A model generated the notes under the pieces. It was not told where the DNA came from and did no database searches. It worked only from the letters and a program-made list of their open reading frames with translations. A stretch of DNA of 38,274 nucleotides, taken from the NCBI GenBank assembly GCA_903874895.1, contig CAIQUG010000063.1, positions 1-38,274 of the forward strand, read 5' to 3'. The position numbers and the translations under genes were made by a program. Every line of letters begins with the position of its first letter. Within the stretch, counting starts at the first letter, position 1. Below are positions 16,489-26,682 of this stretch, piece after piece. The stretch comes from an uncultured Caulobacterales bacterium. GTDB lineage: Bacteria; Pseudomonadota; Alphaproteobacteria; Caulobacterales; Caulobacteraceae.

Positions 16489-17790
16489 ATGCCCCAGAGC
16501 CAGCCCACCGCCTTCATCAATGCCCGCCTGGTGGATCCGGAAAGCCGTTATGACGGCCCCGGCTGCCTCGTGGTGGCTGAGGGTGTCATTGCCGATGTCA
16601 CCCGCCGCCCGACCATCGACAGCCTGTCCGCCGATCTGCGGGTCGTCGACTGCGCCGGCGCCATGCTGGCGCCCGGCCTGATCGACCTGCGCGTCAAGAC
16701 CGGGGAGCCCGGCGCGGAGCCGAAGGAGACCCTGAAGTCCGCGAGCCGCGCCGCCGCCGCCGGAGGCGTCACGTCCATCGTCGTGCAGCCCGACACCGAT
16801 CCGGCCGTGGATGACCCGGCCATGGTGGACTTCATCCTGCGCCGGGCCCGGGACATCGAGCTGGTACACGTCTATCCCGCCGGCGCTGCCACACGCGACT
16901 GCGCCGGCGAGCGCATGACCGAGATGGGCCTGATGCGGGAGGCCGGCGCCGTCTACTTCACCGACGGTGACCATTCCATCGTCAATTCAAAGACTTTCCG
17001 CCGGATCCTGACCTATGCAAAGGCCTTCGGTGCCCTGGTCGCTCACCGGCCCGCGGACCCGTGGCTCAGCCAGGGGGCCTGTGCCACCGAGGGAGAGTTC
17101 GCCGCCCGGGCCGGCCTGCCCGCTGCCCCGGCCGTCGCCGAACGGATCATGCTCGAGCGCGATCTGGCGATCACCGAACTGACGGGCGGACGCCTGCTGG
17201 TGGACCAGATCACCACCGAAGCCGCCCTCGAGACCCTGCAGCGCTACCGGTCCCGGGGGGTACGGGCGCTGGCCACGGCCTCCATCAACCACCTGTGCTT
17301 CAACGAGGTGGACACCGGGGACTACCGCACCTTCTACCGGCTGGACCCGCCGCTGCGTCCGGAAAGCGACCGCCAGGCCCTGATCGACAGCGTGGCGTCG
17401 GGACTTGTGCCGATCATCGTGTCGGCCCACGCGCCCCTTCCGGCGGAGGACAAGCGCCTGCCCTTCTCCGAGGCCCTGCCCGGGGCCGTGGGCCTGGAAA
17501 CCCTGCTGCCTGCGCTGCTGGGCCTCTATCACGAGGGCCGGTCGAGCCTGATCGACCTGATCCGGGCGGTCACCCTGGCCCCTGCCGAGACCCTGGGGCT
17601 GCAGGCAGGTCGCCTCGCTGCCGGGGCGCCTGCGGACCTCGTCCTGTGCGATATCGACGCGCCCGTCCGGATCGAGGCGGATCGATTGATCTCCAAATCC
17701 AAGAATTCGCCATTTGACGGCCGCAGACTTCAGGGACAGGTGTTGATGACCCTCGTCGACGGCCGGGTCGTGCACCAGGCCCGCGCCTGA
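16489..17790 (+). CDS. pyrC': Dihydroorotase-like non-catalytic subunit (PyrC')
   Basis: The 433-residue protein has a dihydroorotase/amidohydrolase fold but lacks the metal site. The usual PGLIDxHxH reads PGLIDLRVKTGEPG, with Arg and Lys replacing both His. The later ATDHAPH motif reads VSAHAPLPAEDK, without the catalytic Asp. Fold-type segments AAAAGGVTSIVVQPDT, GAVGLETLLPALL and LTLAPAETLGL remain. In Pseudomonas the corresponding pseudo-dihydroorotase is a structural partner of PyrB; the same role is inferred here. The ATG at 16489 is preceded by GGTGGA inside pyrB; an in-frame GTG at 16477 is the alternative. A real dihydroorotase must be elsewhere. Confidence 0.9.
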   Translation: MPQSQPTAFINARLVDPESRYDGPGCLVVAEGVIADVTRRPTIDSLSADLRVVDCAGAMLAPGLIDLRVKTGEPGAEPKETLKSASRAAAAGGVTSIVVQPDTDPAVDDPAMVDFILRRARDIELVHVYPAGAATRDCAGERMTEMGLMREAGAVYFTDGDHSIVNSKTFRRILTYAKAFGALVAHRPADPWLSQGACATEGEFAARAGLPAAPAVAERIMLERDLAITELTGGRLLVDQITTEAALETLQRYRSRGVRALATASINHLCFNEVDTGDYRTFYRLDPPLRPESDRQALIDSVASGLVPIIVSAHAPLPAEDKRLPFSEALPGAVGLETLLPALLGLYHEGRSSLIDLIRAVTLAPAETLGLQAGRLAAGAPADLVLCDIDAPVRIEADRLISKSKNSPFDGRRLQGQVLMTLVDGRVVHQARA

Positions 17791-17834
17791 ACGATCCCGT
17801 CCGCAAGCCCCCCATGCGCTCCAAGGTTGGCCCC

Positions 17835-18518
17835 ATGTCCCACTTCGGTTTCCGGATCGCCACGGCCCTGATCGGGGTTTTCCTCTCCACTGCCGCGGCC
17901 CCCGCCCTCGCAGCCGCCACCGCCGCCAACGATTCGCCGGCCCCGGCGGGGGGACTGGCCGGCACCTTCTACGACGGAGCCTATGTCATGGGTTCGCCCA
18001 AGGCGCGGGTGGTGGTGCAGGAGTACGCATCTGCCGTCTGTCCGCACTGCGCCCGTTTCGACGCATCGGTCTTTCCGACGCTGAAGGCGAAGTACATCGA
18101 CACGGGCAAGGTCCGCTTCGAGTTCCGCGAATATCTGACCGCCCCCGCGGACGTGGCGGCCTCGGCCTTCATCATCGCCCGATGCGCGGGCAAGCTGGCC
18201 TACTTCAAGTCGGTGGAGGACATCTTCAAGGCCCAGGCAGAGATGTTCTCCGGACAGCCGGGCACCGAACCGGTGGTCGTGTTGATGCGGATCGCCCGGA
18301 ACAACGGGGTCGACGCAGCCCGCTTCCAGGCCTGCCTGTCGGACAAGGCCGCGGTCACGGCCCTGCAGGCACGCATCGATCACGCCATGGACGTCGACAA
18401 GATCGACGGCACGCCCACCGTGCTGATCGATGGCCGCAAGGTCGACCCCGGCGTCGGCGAATGGACTCCGGAGAAGCTGAGCCGGGAAATCGACGCCGCC
18501 CTGACGCACCGCCGCTGA
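17835..18518 (+). CDS. DsbA-family periplasmic thiol:disulfide protein
   Basis: The 227-residue protein has a signal peptide (about 1-27, ending APALAA). It has a thioredoxin-like domain with an inserted helical segment, as in the DsbA/ScsC/BdbD group. The redox motif is CPHC in YASAVCPHCARFD, and the cis-Pro loop is GTPTVLIDG. It probably forms or isomerises disulfides in the periplasm; direction cannot be judged from sequence. The ATG at 17835 was preferred because AAGG lies 8 nt upstream and it begins the signal; an ATG at 17814 is possible. No DsbB-like partner is adjacent. Confidence 0.88.
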   Translation: MSHFGFRIATALIGVFLSTAAAPALAAATAANDSPAPAGGLAGTFYDGAYVMGSPKARVVVQEYASAVCPHCARFDASVFPTLKAKYIDTGKVRFEFREYLTAPADVAASAFIIARCAGKLAYFKSVEDIFKAQAEMFSGQPGTEPVVVLMRIARNNGVDAARFQACLSDKAAVTALQARIDHAMDVDKIDGTPTVLIDGRKVDPGVGEWTPEKLSREIDAALTHRR

Positions 18519-18640
18519 GCCTCACGGCCACCGGGGGCAACGGACTGCGCGATTCGTCGCCTTGCGCGCCCGCCGGGGATTGGCGACAGTCATGACAAGC
18601 GCCGGCGGTTCGTCCGGCGGATACCGGGGAGCCTGACTGA

Positions 18641-19288
18641 ATGATCCTGCTAGGAATTTCGCCGCTGGCCCTTCTGGCGGCCATTGTCGTCGGCTATCTG
18701 CTGGGCTCCATCCCCTTCGGCGTGATCGTCACCCGCGCGGCCGGCGTAGGCGACGTCCGCAATATCGGGTCGGGCAACATCGGCGCGACCAACGTCCTGC
18801 GCACGGGTCGTCGCGACCTTGCCCTGATCACGCTGGTGGCGGACGCCGGCAAGGCGATGCTCGCCGTGGTCATTCTGCGGGCGATCTACGGGGAGGACGC
18901 CGGTGCCGTGGCCGGAGCCGCGGCCTTCACCGGGCATCTGTTCCCCGTCTGGCTCGGCTTCAAGGGCGGCAAGGGGGTCGCCACCTTCTTCGGCGTCATG
19001 CTGACGATCAACTGGGAGATCGGCGTCATCGCCGCGGCCCTTTGGATCCTGACCGCCGCCATCTTCCGGATCTCTTCCCTCGCCGCCCTGGTTGCCGTGG
19101 CGCTGACGCCGCTCAGCATGCTGGCGCTGGGACAACCGGTGTCCTTCCTGGCTGCGGCGCTGTTCATGGGCGTGCTGATCTATGTCCGCCATGACCCCAA
19201 TATCCGCCGCCTGCTCGCAGGCCAGGAGCCGAGGATCGGTGCCAAGTCAGCGGCAGCACCGGTTGCGGATCCGGCCAGCCAGCCTTGA
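18641..19288 (+). CDS. plsY: Acyl-phosphate:glycerol-3-phosphate acyltransferase PlsY
   Basis: The 215-residue inner-membrane enzyme transfers the acyl group of acyl-phosphate to glycerol 3-phosphate, the first membrane step of phospholipid synthesis. The three family motifs are visible: GSIPFGVIVTR then NIGSGNIGATNVLR, GHLFPVWLGFKGGKGVAT, and the later membrane segments ending VLIYVRHDPNIRRLLAGQE. About five hydrophobic helices are seen. GGGGAG lies about 9 nt before the ATG. Its TGA stop overlaps the TTG start of dprA (TTGA), so the two are coupled. Confidence 0.96.
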   Translation: MILLGISPLALLAAIVVGYLLGSIPFGVIVTRAAGVGDVRNIGSGNIGATNVLRTGRRDLALITLVADAGKAMLAVVILRAIYGEDAGAVAGAAAFTGHLFPVWLGFKGGKGVATFFGVMLTINWEIGVIAAALWILTAAIFRISSLAALVAVALTPLSMLALGQPVSFLAAALFMGVLIYVRHDPNIRRLLAGQEPRIGAKSAAAPVADPASQP

Positions 19289-20406
19289 GCGGACTGGACG
19301 CAGACGAACGCGTCAACCGCCTGCGCCTCGCCCGCACCGAGCAGGTCGGTGCCGTTACCTTCCACGCCCTGCTGCAGCGGTTCGGATCCGCCGGACGGGC
19401 CCTCGAGGCCCTGCCCGACCTGTCCCGCCGCGGGGGCCGCCTGCACGCCCTTCGGCCCGTATCCCGCGCCGACGCCGAGCGCGAGATCGCTGCCGGTGCG
19501 AACACCGGTGCCCGGCTGATGGTGTTCGGTGATGCGGACTATCCGCCGATGCTGGCGGCGGCGGAACCGGCCCCGCCGGTCCTGTGGCTGGCCGGAAATA
19601 CCGGGCTTCTGAGTCACACCGCCATTGCCATCGTGGGGGCGCGGATCGCCTCGTCCGCCGGGCAGCGGTTCGCCCGGATGCTGGCGACGGATCTGGGCGC
19701 GGCCGGACTTCTGGTGGTGTCGGGCATGGCCCGGGGCATCGACGCCGCAGCCCATGAGGGCGCCCTCGCCAGCGGGACGGTGGCGGTGCTGGCCGGGGGG
19801 ATCGACGACATCTACCCCCCGGAACATCAGGCCCTCTACCAGAAGATCGCCGCCCGCGGCCTGATCGTGTCGGAAAACCCGCCGGGCCGCCGCGCCCAGG
19901 CCCGGGACTTCCCCCGGCGCAACCGGATCATCTCGGGCCTCAGCCGAGGGACCGTGGTGGTGGAGGCGGAACTCCGCTCCGGCTCCCTGATCACCGCCCG
20001 TATCGCCGCCGAACAGGGTCGGGACGTCTGGGCCGTGCCGGGATCTCCCCTCGATCCCCGATCCCGCGGCGTCAACGATCTGATCCGCCAGGGGGCGATC
20101 GTCTGCGAGGGCGCCGACGACATCCTGCGGGAACTGGCAGCATCCCGTCCGATGGAGGAGCCGGACCGCGTCACCTTTTCCGGTCCGGCCATGGACGAGT
20201 CGGCCCTGCAGAAAGCCACGGAGCGGCTTCATGCCGCCCTCCTCCATCATCTGTCCCCCACGCCGGTCCCCATCGACGAGCTGGTCCGGGCCACCGGTGC
20301 ACCTGCGGGGATCGTGCTCGCCGCCCTTGTGGAGCTGGTCCTGGCCGGTCGGGCCGAACTGAATCCCGGCGGTCTGGCCAGCCTCGCCGGTGACGACCCG
20401 GCCTGA
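19285..20406 (+). CDS. dprA: DNA processing protein DprA
   Basis: The 373-residue protein loads RecA on incoming single-stranded DNA during natural transformation. An N-terminal SAM-like region (LRLARTEQVGAVTFHALLQRF) leads into the Rossmann-type domain with AIVGARIASSAG, SGMARGIDAAAHEGAL, VLAGGIDDIYPPEH, SENPPG, FPRRNRIISGLS and SGSLITARIAAEQGRDVWAVPGS. A C-terminal winged helix (about 305-365) follows. The only start that keeps the N-terminal domain is the TTG at 19285, overlapping the plsY stop. No other competence genes are in the window. Confidence 0.94.
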   Translation: MSGLDADERVNRLRLARTEQVGAVTFHALLQRFGSAGRALEALPDLSRRGGRLHALRPVSRADAEREIAAGANTGARLMVFGDADYPPMLAAAEPAPPVLWLAGNTGLLSHTAIAIVGARIASSAGQRFARMLATDLGAAGLLVVSGMARGIDAAAHEGALASGTVAVLAGGIDDIYPPEHQALYQKIAARGLIVSENPPGRRAQARDFPRRNRIISGLSRGTVVVEAELRSGSLITARIAAEQGRDVWAVPGSPLDPRSRGVNDLIRQGAIVCEGADDILRELAASRPMEEPDRVTFSGPAMDESALQKATERLHAALLHHLSPTPVPIDELVRATGAPAGIVLAALVELVLAGRAELNPGGLASLAGDDPA

Positions 20407-20416
20407 CGGTCTGTGC

Positions 20417-20599
20417 CTAGTGGGCCAGCCCCCGGCGCGCGCCCTGATGCTCGCTCACCATCCGGATCTGGAGGGCGAGATCGACCTCTCCCTCCCGGTC
20501 CGCAAGGTTCGCCAGAGCGCGGAGCATCTCATACACATAGGTGATGATATCTTCGGGAGCGGTATCGAAATACAGCGACGGATCACTAGAGTCGGACAT
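20417..20599 (-). CDS. Small conserved-looking protein of unknown function
   Basis: The 60-residue acidic, soluble protein begins MSDSSDPSLYF, with GAGG 7 nt upstream; the open frame extends 10 codons further without support. It looks mostly helical (EDIITYVYEMLRALANLADREGEVDLALQIRMVSEHQGA), with no signal peptide and no Cys. It is convergent with dprA (10-bp gap) and divergent from topA. No family is recognised. Ribosome-binding site and good codon structure support it as a real gene. Confidence 0.65.
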   Translation of the reverse strand: MSDSSDPSLYFDTAPEDIITYVYEMLRALANLADREGEVDLALQIRMVSEHQGARRGLAH

Positions 20600-20790
20600 G
20601 AAGGGCCTCACCACCTGAGCGGGCAGCATATCATATTACCACCAAAACGCGCAATTCGCGCGGTTGCGGTTCTGATCTGCGACGCCTATGCAACGGCTCT
20701 GTTGACACAGCCCCCCCCGCGCACCCACTTTCGCGCCTCTGCCGCCTCCCCCTGCTGCAGCGCCAGCCAGCCCTCAACCCGACAGGTCGA

Positions 20791-23478
20791 ATGAACGTCG
20801 TCGTCGTCGAAAGCCCCGCAAAGGCAAAGACCATCAACAAGTATCTCGGTGCCGGCTACACGGTGCTGGCATCCTATGGGCACGTCCGCGACCTCCCCTC
20901 CAAGGACGGATCGGTCAAGCCGGACGAGGATTTCGCCATGCTTTGGGATACCGATCCCAAGGCGAAGAAGCGGCTGGCCGACATTGCCGACGCGATGAAG
21001 GGGGCCACCCGTCTGATCCTGGCCACCGACCCGGACCGCGAAGGCGAGGCCATCTCCTGGCACATCCTGGACGAGCTGCGGCGCAAGAAGGCGGTCAAGG
21101 GGGCCGAGGTTCAGCGGGTGGTGTTCAACGCCATCACCAAGTCCGCCGTCACCGAGGCGATGAAACACCCGCGGGAAATCGACCAGGAACTGGTGGACGC
21201 CTATCTCGCCCGCCGGGCGCTGGACTACCTGGTGGGGTTCACGCTCTCGCCGGTATTGTGGCGCAAGCTGCCGGGAGCCCGCTCGGCCGGTCGGGTTCAG
21301 TCGGTGGCCCTGCGGCTGATCGTCGAGCGGGAACAGGAGATCGAGGCCTTCGTCGCCCAGGAATACTGGACGGTGGAAGCCGACGTCTCCGCTGGCTCCG
21401 ACCCCTTCCTCGCCCGGTTGGTGAAGCACGAGGGCAAGAAACTCGGCAAGTTCGACCTGCCCGACGAGGCCACGGCCATGGCCGCGCGGAAAGCGGTGGA
21501 AGCCGGTCGCTTCACCATCACCGCGGTGGAGACCAAGCCCGGCAAGCGCACGCCGCCCCCGCCCTTCACCACCTCCACCCTGCAGCAGGAAGCCGCCCGG
21601 AAGCTGGGCTTTGCCGCCCAGCGAACCATGCAGGCCGCCCAGAAGCTGTATGAGGGCATTGACGACAATGGGGGCCTGATCACCTACATGCGGACCGATG
21701 GGGTGCAGACCGCGCCCGAAGCCATCGAGGAGGCCCGCAGCGTCATCGCCGACCAGTTCGGCAAGGCCTATGTTCCGGAAAAGCCGCGCTATTATGCGAA
21801 CAAGGCCAAGAACGCGCAGGAGGCCCACGAGGCCATCCGTCCCACCAACCTGGCTCGCCGACCGGAGTCCCTGCGGCTCGAGGGCGATCTGGCACGGCTC
21901 TATGAACTGATCTGGAAGCGGATGGCTGCCAGCCAGATGGAGGCCGCCCGGGTCGAGCGCACCACCATCGACCTGACGACGGCCGATGACCGCACGGGCC
22001 TTCGCGCCTCGGGCCAGGTTGTGAAGTTCGACGGCTATCTGCGGGTCTATGAGGAAGGGTTCGACGACTCCTCCGGTGACGAGGACGGCGGCCGCCTGCC
22101 CGCGGTCAGCGAAGGCGCGACGGCCACGGTGGCCGAGGCGCGGGCGGACCAGCATCACACCGAACCGCCGCCGCGCTACAGCGAAGCCAGCCTCGTCAAG
22201 AAGATGGAGGAACTGGGCATCGGCCGCCCCTCCACCTACGCCTCCATCATCACCGTGCTGCGGGATCGCGGCTATGTGAACATGGACAAGAACCGGTTCA
22301 TTCCCGACGACAAGGGCCGTCTGCTGACCGCCTTCCTGTCGCACTTCTTCAAGCGCTACATCGAATACGACTTCACCGCCGAACTGGAAGGCAAGCTCGA
22401 CCTGGTCTCGGCCGGCGAACTGAACTGGAAGGTCCTGATGCGGGAGTTCTGGACGGGCTTCGACCGCCAGATCAGCGAGGTCGGAGACAAGCGCGTCGGC
22501 GATGTCATTGACATGCTCAACGAGGATCTCGGCCCCTGGGTCTTCCCCGACCTGGGCGACGGCAAGAACCCGCGCATCTGCCCGCGCTGCGGTGTCGGCG
22601 AGCTGAGCATCAAGCTGGGCAAGTTCGGGGCCTTTGTCGGCTGCTCGAACCGGGAGACCTGCAGCTTCACCCGGCAATTGCAGGACGGCGCGACACCGGA
22701 CGGCGGCGCGGACAATGGCGACCGGGAACTGGGTATCGATCCGGCGAGCGAGAAGCCGGTCTGGCTGAAGATCGGCCGCTTTGGTCCCTATGTGGAGGTC
22801 GCGACGGAGGACAAGCCCAAGCGCTCGAGCCTGCCCAAGGGCTGGACACCGGCGACCGTGGACCTCGACGGAGCCCTGCGGCTGTTGTCCCTGCCCCGGG
22901 ACGTCGGCCCCCATCCGGACGACGGCGCGCCGATCACCGCGGGTCTCGGCCGGTACGGCCCCTATGTGCTGCACAGCGGAACCTATGCGAGCCTTGACGG
23001 CTTCGAGGACATCTTCGAGGTCGGGCTGAACCGGGCGGTCTCCCTGCTGGCGGAAAAGCGGGCGGGCGGCGGGCGTCCCCAGCGTGGGCAGGCCACGGCG
23101 CTGAAGGAACTGGGTCCGCACCCGACCACGGGCACGGTGATCAAGGTCCTGTCCGGGCGGTTCGGGCCCTACATTGCCTGTGACGGCGTCAACGCCAATG
23201 TGCCCAAGGGCAAGGAACCCACCGAAATCACCCTCGACGAGGCCGTGAGCCTCCTGGCGGAACGAGCGGCCAAGGGCGGCAGCAAGGCCCCCAAGAAGAA
23301 GGCGGCGGCCAGGCCCGCCAAGGCGACGGCAGCCAAGACGGGCGCCGCGGCCAAGAAGGCCCCGACCAAGAAAGCCCCGGCCAAGACGGCACCTGCAAAG
23401 ACCGCTGCGGCCAAGACCGCTCCGGCCAAGGCAGCCACCGCGAAGAAGCCAGCGGCCAAGACGGCGAAGGGCACGTGA
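20791..23478 (+). CDS. topA: DNA topoisomerase I (type IA)
   Basis: The 895-residue enzyme relaxes negative supercoils by cutting one strand. The TOPRIM domain begins [14 protein letters not shown] and carries the metal motif DPDREGE (80-86). The catalytic tyrosine is Tyr-299 in [21 protein letters not shown] follows. Around residues 597-625 is one four-Cys zinc ribbon (CPRC, then CSNRETC), followed by further degenerate topo C-terminal repeats of the [10 protein letters not shown] type. The last 65 residues are a Lys/Ala/Pro tail like histone H1, probably for DNA binding. The TGA stop overlaps the GTG start of rnr. Confidence 0.97.
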   Translation: MNVVVVESPAKAKTINKYLGAGYTVLASYGHVRDLPSKDGSVKPDEDFAMLWDTDPKAKKRLADIADAMKGATRLILATDPDREGEAISWHILDELRRKKAVKGAEVQRVVFNAITKSAVTEAMKHPREIDQELVDAYLARRALDYLVGFTLSPVLWRKLPGARSAGRVQSVALRLIVEREQEIEAFVAQEYWTVEADVSAGSDPFLARLVKHEGKKLGKFDLPDEATAMAARKAVEAGRFTITAVETKPGKRTPPPPFTTSTLQQEAARKLGFAAQRTMQAAQKLYEGIDDNGGLITYMRTDGVQTAPEAIEEARSVIADQFGKAYVPEKPRYYANKAKNAQEAHEAIRPTNLARRPESLRLEGDLARLYELIWKRMAASQMEAARVERTTIDLTTADDRTGLRASGQVVKFDGYLRVYEEGFDDSSGDEDGGRLPAVSEGATATVAEARADQHHTEPPPRYSEASLVKKMEELGIGRPSTYASIITVLRDRGYVNMDKNRFIPDDKGRLLTAFLSHFFKRYIEYDFTAELEGKLDLVSAGELNWKVLMREFWTGFDRQISEVGDKRVGDVIDMLNEDLGPWVFPDLGDGKNPRICPRCGVGELSIKLGKFGAFVGCSNRETCSFTRQLQDGATPDGGADNGDRELGIDPASEKPVWLKIGRFGPYVEVATEDKPKRSSLPKGWTPATVDLDGALRLLSLPRDVGPHPDDGAPITAGLGRYGPYVLHSGTYASLDGFEDIFEVGLNRAVSLLAEKRAGGGRPQRGQATALKELGPHPTTGTVIKVLSGRFGPYIACDGVNANVPKGKEPTEITLDEAVSLLAERAAKGGSKAPKKKAAARPAKATAAKTGAAAKKAPTKKAPAKTAPAKTAAAKTAPAKAATAKKPAAKTAKGT

Positions 23479-25799
23479 AGCGGCCCCGCAAGCCGAGACC
23501 GGAAGCCACTGCGTCCGGCGATGGCCCCAAGCGTTCCGTCGGCCTGCCGGACCACGCGACGCTGGCCGCCTACATCCAGGCGGCGGGCGAGACCGATGTC
23601 GGTGCCCTGGCCAAGCATTTCGGCCTGAAGGGCGGAGAGCGGCGGGCCCTTCGTCTCCTGCTGAAGAGCATGGAGCAGTCCGGTGCCCTCGGCCGTCGGG
23701 GTCGCAAGGGCGTGGCCACGGCCGGAGATGTGCCGCCGGTCGGCGTGGTGGAGGTGACCAGCAAGGACACGGACGGCGATCTTTTCGTCACCCTGGTCAA
23801 GGGCGGCGACGACATTGCGCCCATCCGGCTGGCCCCGGACCGGACCGAAGCCTCTGCCGGGGCACCGGGCCTGGGTGACCGGCTGCTGGTCCGCTTCGAG
23901 CGGCGGGAGTCCGGCGAGGTTGAAGCCCGCATCATCAAGAAGCTGGGCCAGAGCGCGCATCGCATCCTCGGCGTCGTCCGCAAGAGCCGGGGCGAGGCGC
24001 GGGTGGAACCGGTGGACCGCCGCGTCAAGGAAGGCCTCGTGCTGATGGCCGGCGACGCCATGGAGGTGCGGGACGGCGATCTGGTGCTCGCCACCGTGGC
24101 CGCCCCCGGCCCCAACCGCTACGGCCCCAAGCGCGGCAAGCTGGTGGAAACCATCGGCCGGGAAGACGACCCCCGCGCCTTCTCCCTGATCGCCATCCAC
24201 ACCCATGGCATCCCCATGGGCTTTCCCGTCGAGGCCGAGGCCGAGGCCAATGCCGCCCTGCCCCCGACCCTCGAAGGTCGCGAGGACCTGCGGGATCTGG
24301 GCCTTGTCACCATCGACCCCGCCGATGCCCGTGACCACGACGATGCGGTGTTCGCCCACCCCGATCCCGATCCGAAGAATGCCGGCGGCTTTGTGGTGTG
24401 GGTCGCCATTGCCGATGTGGCCGCCTATGTGCGCCACGGCTCCGCCCTAGACCGACAGGCCTGGAACAAGGCCAATTCCGTCTACTTCCCGGACCGCGTG
24501 GAACCCATGCTGCCGGAGCGGCTGTCCGCCGGTCTGTGCTCCCTGATCGAGCATGAGGACCGGGCCTGCATGGCCGTGCGGATGGTGTTCAATGTCGATG
24601 GCCACAAGATCTCGCACCGCTTCACGCGAGGGCTGATGCGCTCTGCGGCGAAACTGTCCTACGAGCAGGCCCAGGCGGCCATCGACGGCGAACCGGATGA
24701 TCGCACCGCCCCCCTTCTCGATGGCATCCTGCGCCCCCTGTGGGCCGCCTATGCCTGCATGGGCAAGGGGCGCGACAAGCGTTCACCCCTGGACATCGAA
24801 AGCGCCGAGCGGCGGATCGCCTTTGCCCCCACCGGGCAGATCGCCGCCATCACGCCCCGCGCTCGCCTGGACGCGCACCGGCTGATCGAGGAGATGATGA
24901 TCCAGGCGAATGTCTGCGCGGCCGAAAGCCTTGAGCAGAAGCGGACGCCCCTCGTCTATCGGGTGCACGAGGAGCCGAGCCAGGAGAAGCTGTTCAGCCT
25001 GGCCGATTTCCTGGCGACACTGGCCATCCCCTGGACCAAGGGCGAGGTGGTGAAGACCGACCGGTTCAACCGTCTGCTGGAGGAACACCGGGGCGGTCCC
25101 CACGGGGAGATCATCAATGAGGTCGTCCTGCGCACCCAGATGCAGGCGCACTATTCCCCGGACAATCTGGGGCATTTCGGCCTGAACCTGCAGAAATATG
25201 CCCACTTCACCTCGCCGATCCGGCGGTATGCCGACCTTGTCGTGCATCGCGCCCTGATCCGCGCCCACCGCCTGGGGATGGACGGGCTGAGCGATTCGGA
25301 AATCGCCCGGCTGAAGGAAACCGCCGAGCACATCACCGCCGCCGAACGTCGGGCCATGGCCGCCGAGCGGGATGCGACGGACCGCTATGTCGCGGCCTTC
25401 CTGTCGGACCGGATCGGGGCCACCTTCGTGGGGCGCATCACCGGCGTGACCCGTTTCGGCCTGTTCGTCCGGCTGGCGGAAACGGGGGCCGACGGGCTGG
25501 TCCCGGTGTCCAGCCTCGGCGGCGAGTACTTCGTGCACGACGACCACGCCCACGCCCTGATCGGTGAACGGTCCGGCCGCCAATGGCGCCTCGGCCGCAT
25601 GGTGGAGGTGGAACTCAGGGAAGCCACGCCCCTTACCGGCGGCCTCCTGTTCGGTATGCTGAGCGAGCCCGAAGCCCCGCCACCCGGGTCACCGGCGCCG
25701 CGCCTCGGAGCCCGGCGCCAGGCCGCGTCCCGCGTTCCGCCACGGGGGGGCGCACCGAGAAATCCCCCCAAGGGCGTCCGCAGGGGCCAGCGTCGCTGA
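23475..25799 (+). CDS. rnr: Ribonuclease R
   Basis: The 774-residue processive 3'-5' exoribonuclease of the RNB family degrades structured RNA in quality control. An N-terminal winged-helix region (about 25-80) is followed by cold-shock-type domains. The RNB catalytic core has the metal-binding acidic cluster [13 protein letters not shown], the [16 protein letters not shown] region and the [18 protein letters not shown] signature. An S1 domain near the C-terminus ([30 protein letters not shown] in segments) leads to a basic tail. The GTG start overlaps the topA stop. A coupled topA-rnr transcript is inferred. Confidence 0.96.
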   Translation: MKRPRKPRPEATASGDGPKRSVGLPDHATLAAYIQAAGETDVGALAKHFGLKGGERRALRLLLKSMEQSGALGRRGRKGVATAGDVPPVGVVEVTSKDTDGDLFVTLVKGGDDIAPIRLAPDRTEASAGAPGLGDRLLVRFERRESGEVEARIIKKLGQSAHRILGVVRKSRGEARVEPVDRRVKEGLVLMAGDAMEVRDGDLVLATVAAPGPNRYGPKRGKLVETIGREDDPRAFSLIAIHTHGIPMGFPVEAEAEANAALPPTLEGREDLRDLGLVTIDPADARDHDDAVFAHPDPDPKNAGGFVVWVAIADVAAYVRHGSALDRQAWNKANSVYFPDRVEPMLPERLSAGLCSLIEHEDRACMAVRMVFNVDGHKISHRFTRGLMRSAAKLSYEQAQAAIDGEPDDRTAPLLDGILRPLWAAYACMGKGRDKRSPLDIESAERRIAFAPTGQIAAITPRARLDAHRLIEEMMIQANVCAAESLEQKRTPLVYRVHEEPSQEKLFSLADFLATLAIPWTKGEVVKTDRFNRLLEEHRGGPHGEIINEVVLRTQMQAHYSPDNLGHFGLNLQKYAHFTSPIRRYADLVVHRALIRAHRLGMDGLSDSEIARLKETAEHITAAERRAMAAERDATDRYVAAFLSDRIGATFVGRITGVTRFGLFVRLAETGADGLVPVSSLGGEYFVHDDHAHALIGERSGRQWRLGRMVEVELREATPLTGGLLFGMLSEPEAPPPGSPAPRLGARRQAASRVPPRGGAPRNPPKGVRRGQRR

Positions 25800-25822
25800 C
25801 GCAACCGTCGACGGCGGACGCA

Positions 25823-25848
25823 TTCCCTGCTCCAATCGCGTCAGGGAA
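25823..25848 (+). promoter_or_regulatory. Stem-loop overlapping the ribosome-binding site of the Nudix gene
   Basis: TTCCCTG (25823-25829) and CAGGGAA (25842-25848) are perfect inverted copies around a 12-nt loop, 10-35 nt before the ATG at 25858. The right arm contains the AGGGA that would serve as ribosome-binding site, so folding could limit translation. A second purine run, GAGAG, lies just outside the stem. Confidence 0.4.
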
Positions 25849-25857
25849 GAGAGACAC

Positions 25858-26577
25858 ATGACCCAACCAGAATACGACGCGCCCGATGCCGGTCCCCAGA
25901 AGCCCCCAGGAACGAAGGCCGCAAGGCCCCGGGATGCTGCCACCCTGATCCTGTTGCGCCGGGATGCAGCCGCGCCGCGGGTGCTGATGGGGCGCCGTCA
26001 CCGGTCCCATAGCTTCATGCCGGACAAGTGGGTGTTTCCCGGTGGACGAGTGGACGCCGCCGACTACCGCGCGCCGGCAGCGACGGAACTCCGCGCCGAC
26101 GTGGAGGCCGCCCTCGTCAGGACCATCCCGGCGTCCCGCCCCCCGTCCCTGGCCCGCGCCCTGGCCGTGGCAGCGGTCCGGGAAACCTTTGAGGAGGTCG
26201 GCCTCAAGCTGGCGCAGCCTGCGCCGACGATCCCGGCCGGCGGCCCCTGGGCACCGTTTGCCGTCGACGGCGTCCTGCCCGATCTTGACGCCCTGGAGTT
26301 GATCGCGCGGGCGATCACCCCGCCGATGCGCCCCAAGCGCTTCGACGCCAGGTTCTTCACCGCCGAGGCGGACAGGCTGCAGTCCCTCACCCCCACGGGC
26401 GGCAGCGGCGAACTGGACGAGATCGCCTGGGTCAATCTGGAGGAGGCCATGGCGCTGGACCTGCCCACGGTCACCCGCTTTGTCCTGCGCGAACTCAGCC
26501 TGCGTCTCACCGACCCGGCCCGCCGCCCGCTGTCCCTGCGCTACGCCCGCGGCGGACGGCAGATGGAGACATTGTAG
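25858..26577 (+). CDS. Nudix hydrolase
   Basis: The 239-residue protein is a Nudix pyrophosphohydrolase. It starts with a disordered Pro-rich segment, then DAATLILLRRD and PDKWVFPGGRVDAAD. The Nudix helix AVRETFEEVGL carries the REx2EE metal ligands. About 45 residues separate GGRVD from RETFEEVG, much longer than the classical Gx5Ex7REUXEExGU box. That insertion is typical of the NUDT7/NUDT19-like CoA or acyl-CoA group, so such a substrate is possible but unproven. It lies 58 bp after rnr and may be in the same transcript. Confidence 0.88.
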   Translation: MTQPEYDAPDAGPQKPPGTKAARPRDAATLILLRRDAAAPRVLMGRRHRSHSFMPDKWVFPGGRVDAADYRAPAATELRADVEAALVRTIPASRPPSLARALAVAAVRETFEEVGLKLAQPAPTIPAGGPWAPFAVDGVLPDLDALELIARAITPPMRPKRFDARFFTAEADRLQSLTPTGGSGELDEIAWVNLEEAMALDLPTVTRFVLRELSLRLTDPARRPLSLRYARGGRQMETL

Positions 26578-26597
26578 TCGGGACCGTCCGGGGGGCG

Positions 26598-26625
26598 TTG
26601 ACTTCTGCCCCATGATACGTATTGT
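26598..26625 (+). promoter_or_regulatory. Candidate sigma-70-type promoter of rpmG
   Basis: TTGACT (26598-26603) and TATTGT (26620-26625) are separated by 16 nt. A transcript would begin near 26632, about 50 nt before the rpmG start codon. Motif match only. Confidence 0.5.
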
Positions 26626-26682
26626 CCGCGCTCTCGTTTTTCACGGTCTGACACTGCGTCGGCCCGCTAGGAGTCTGTGGCC

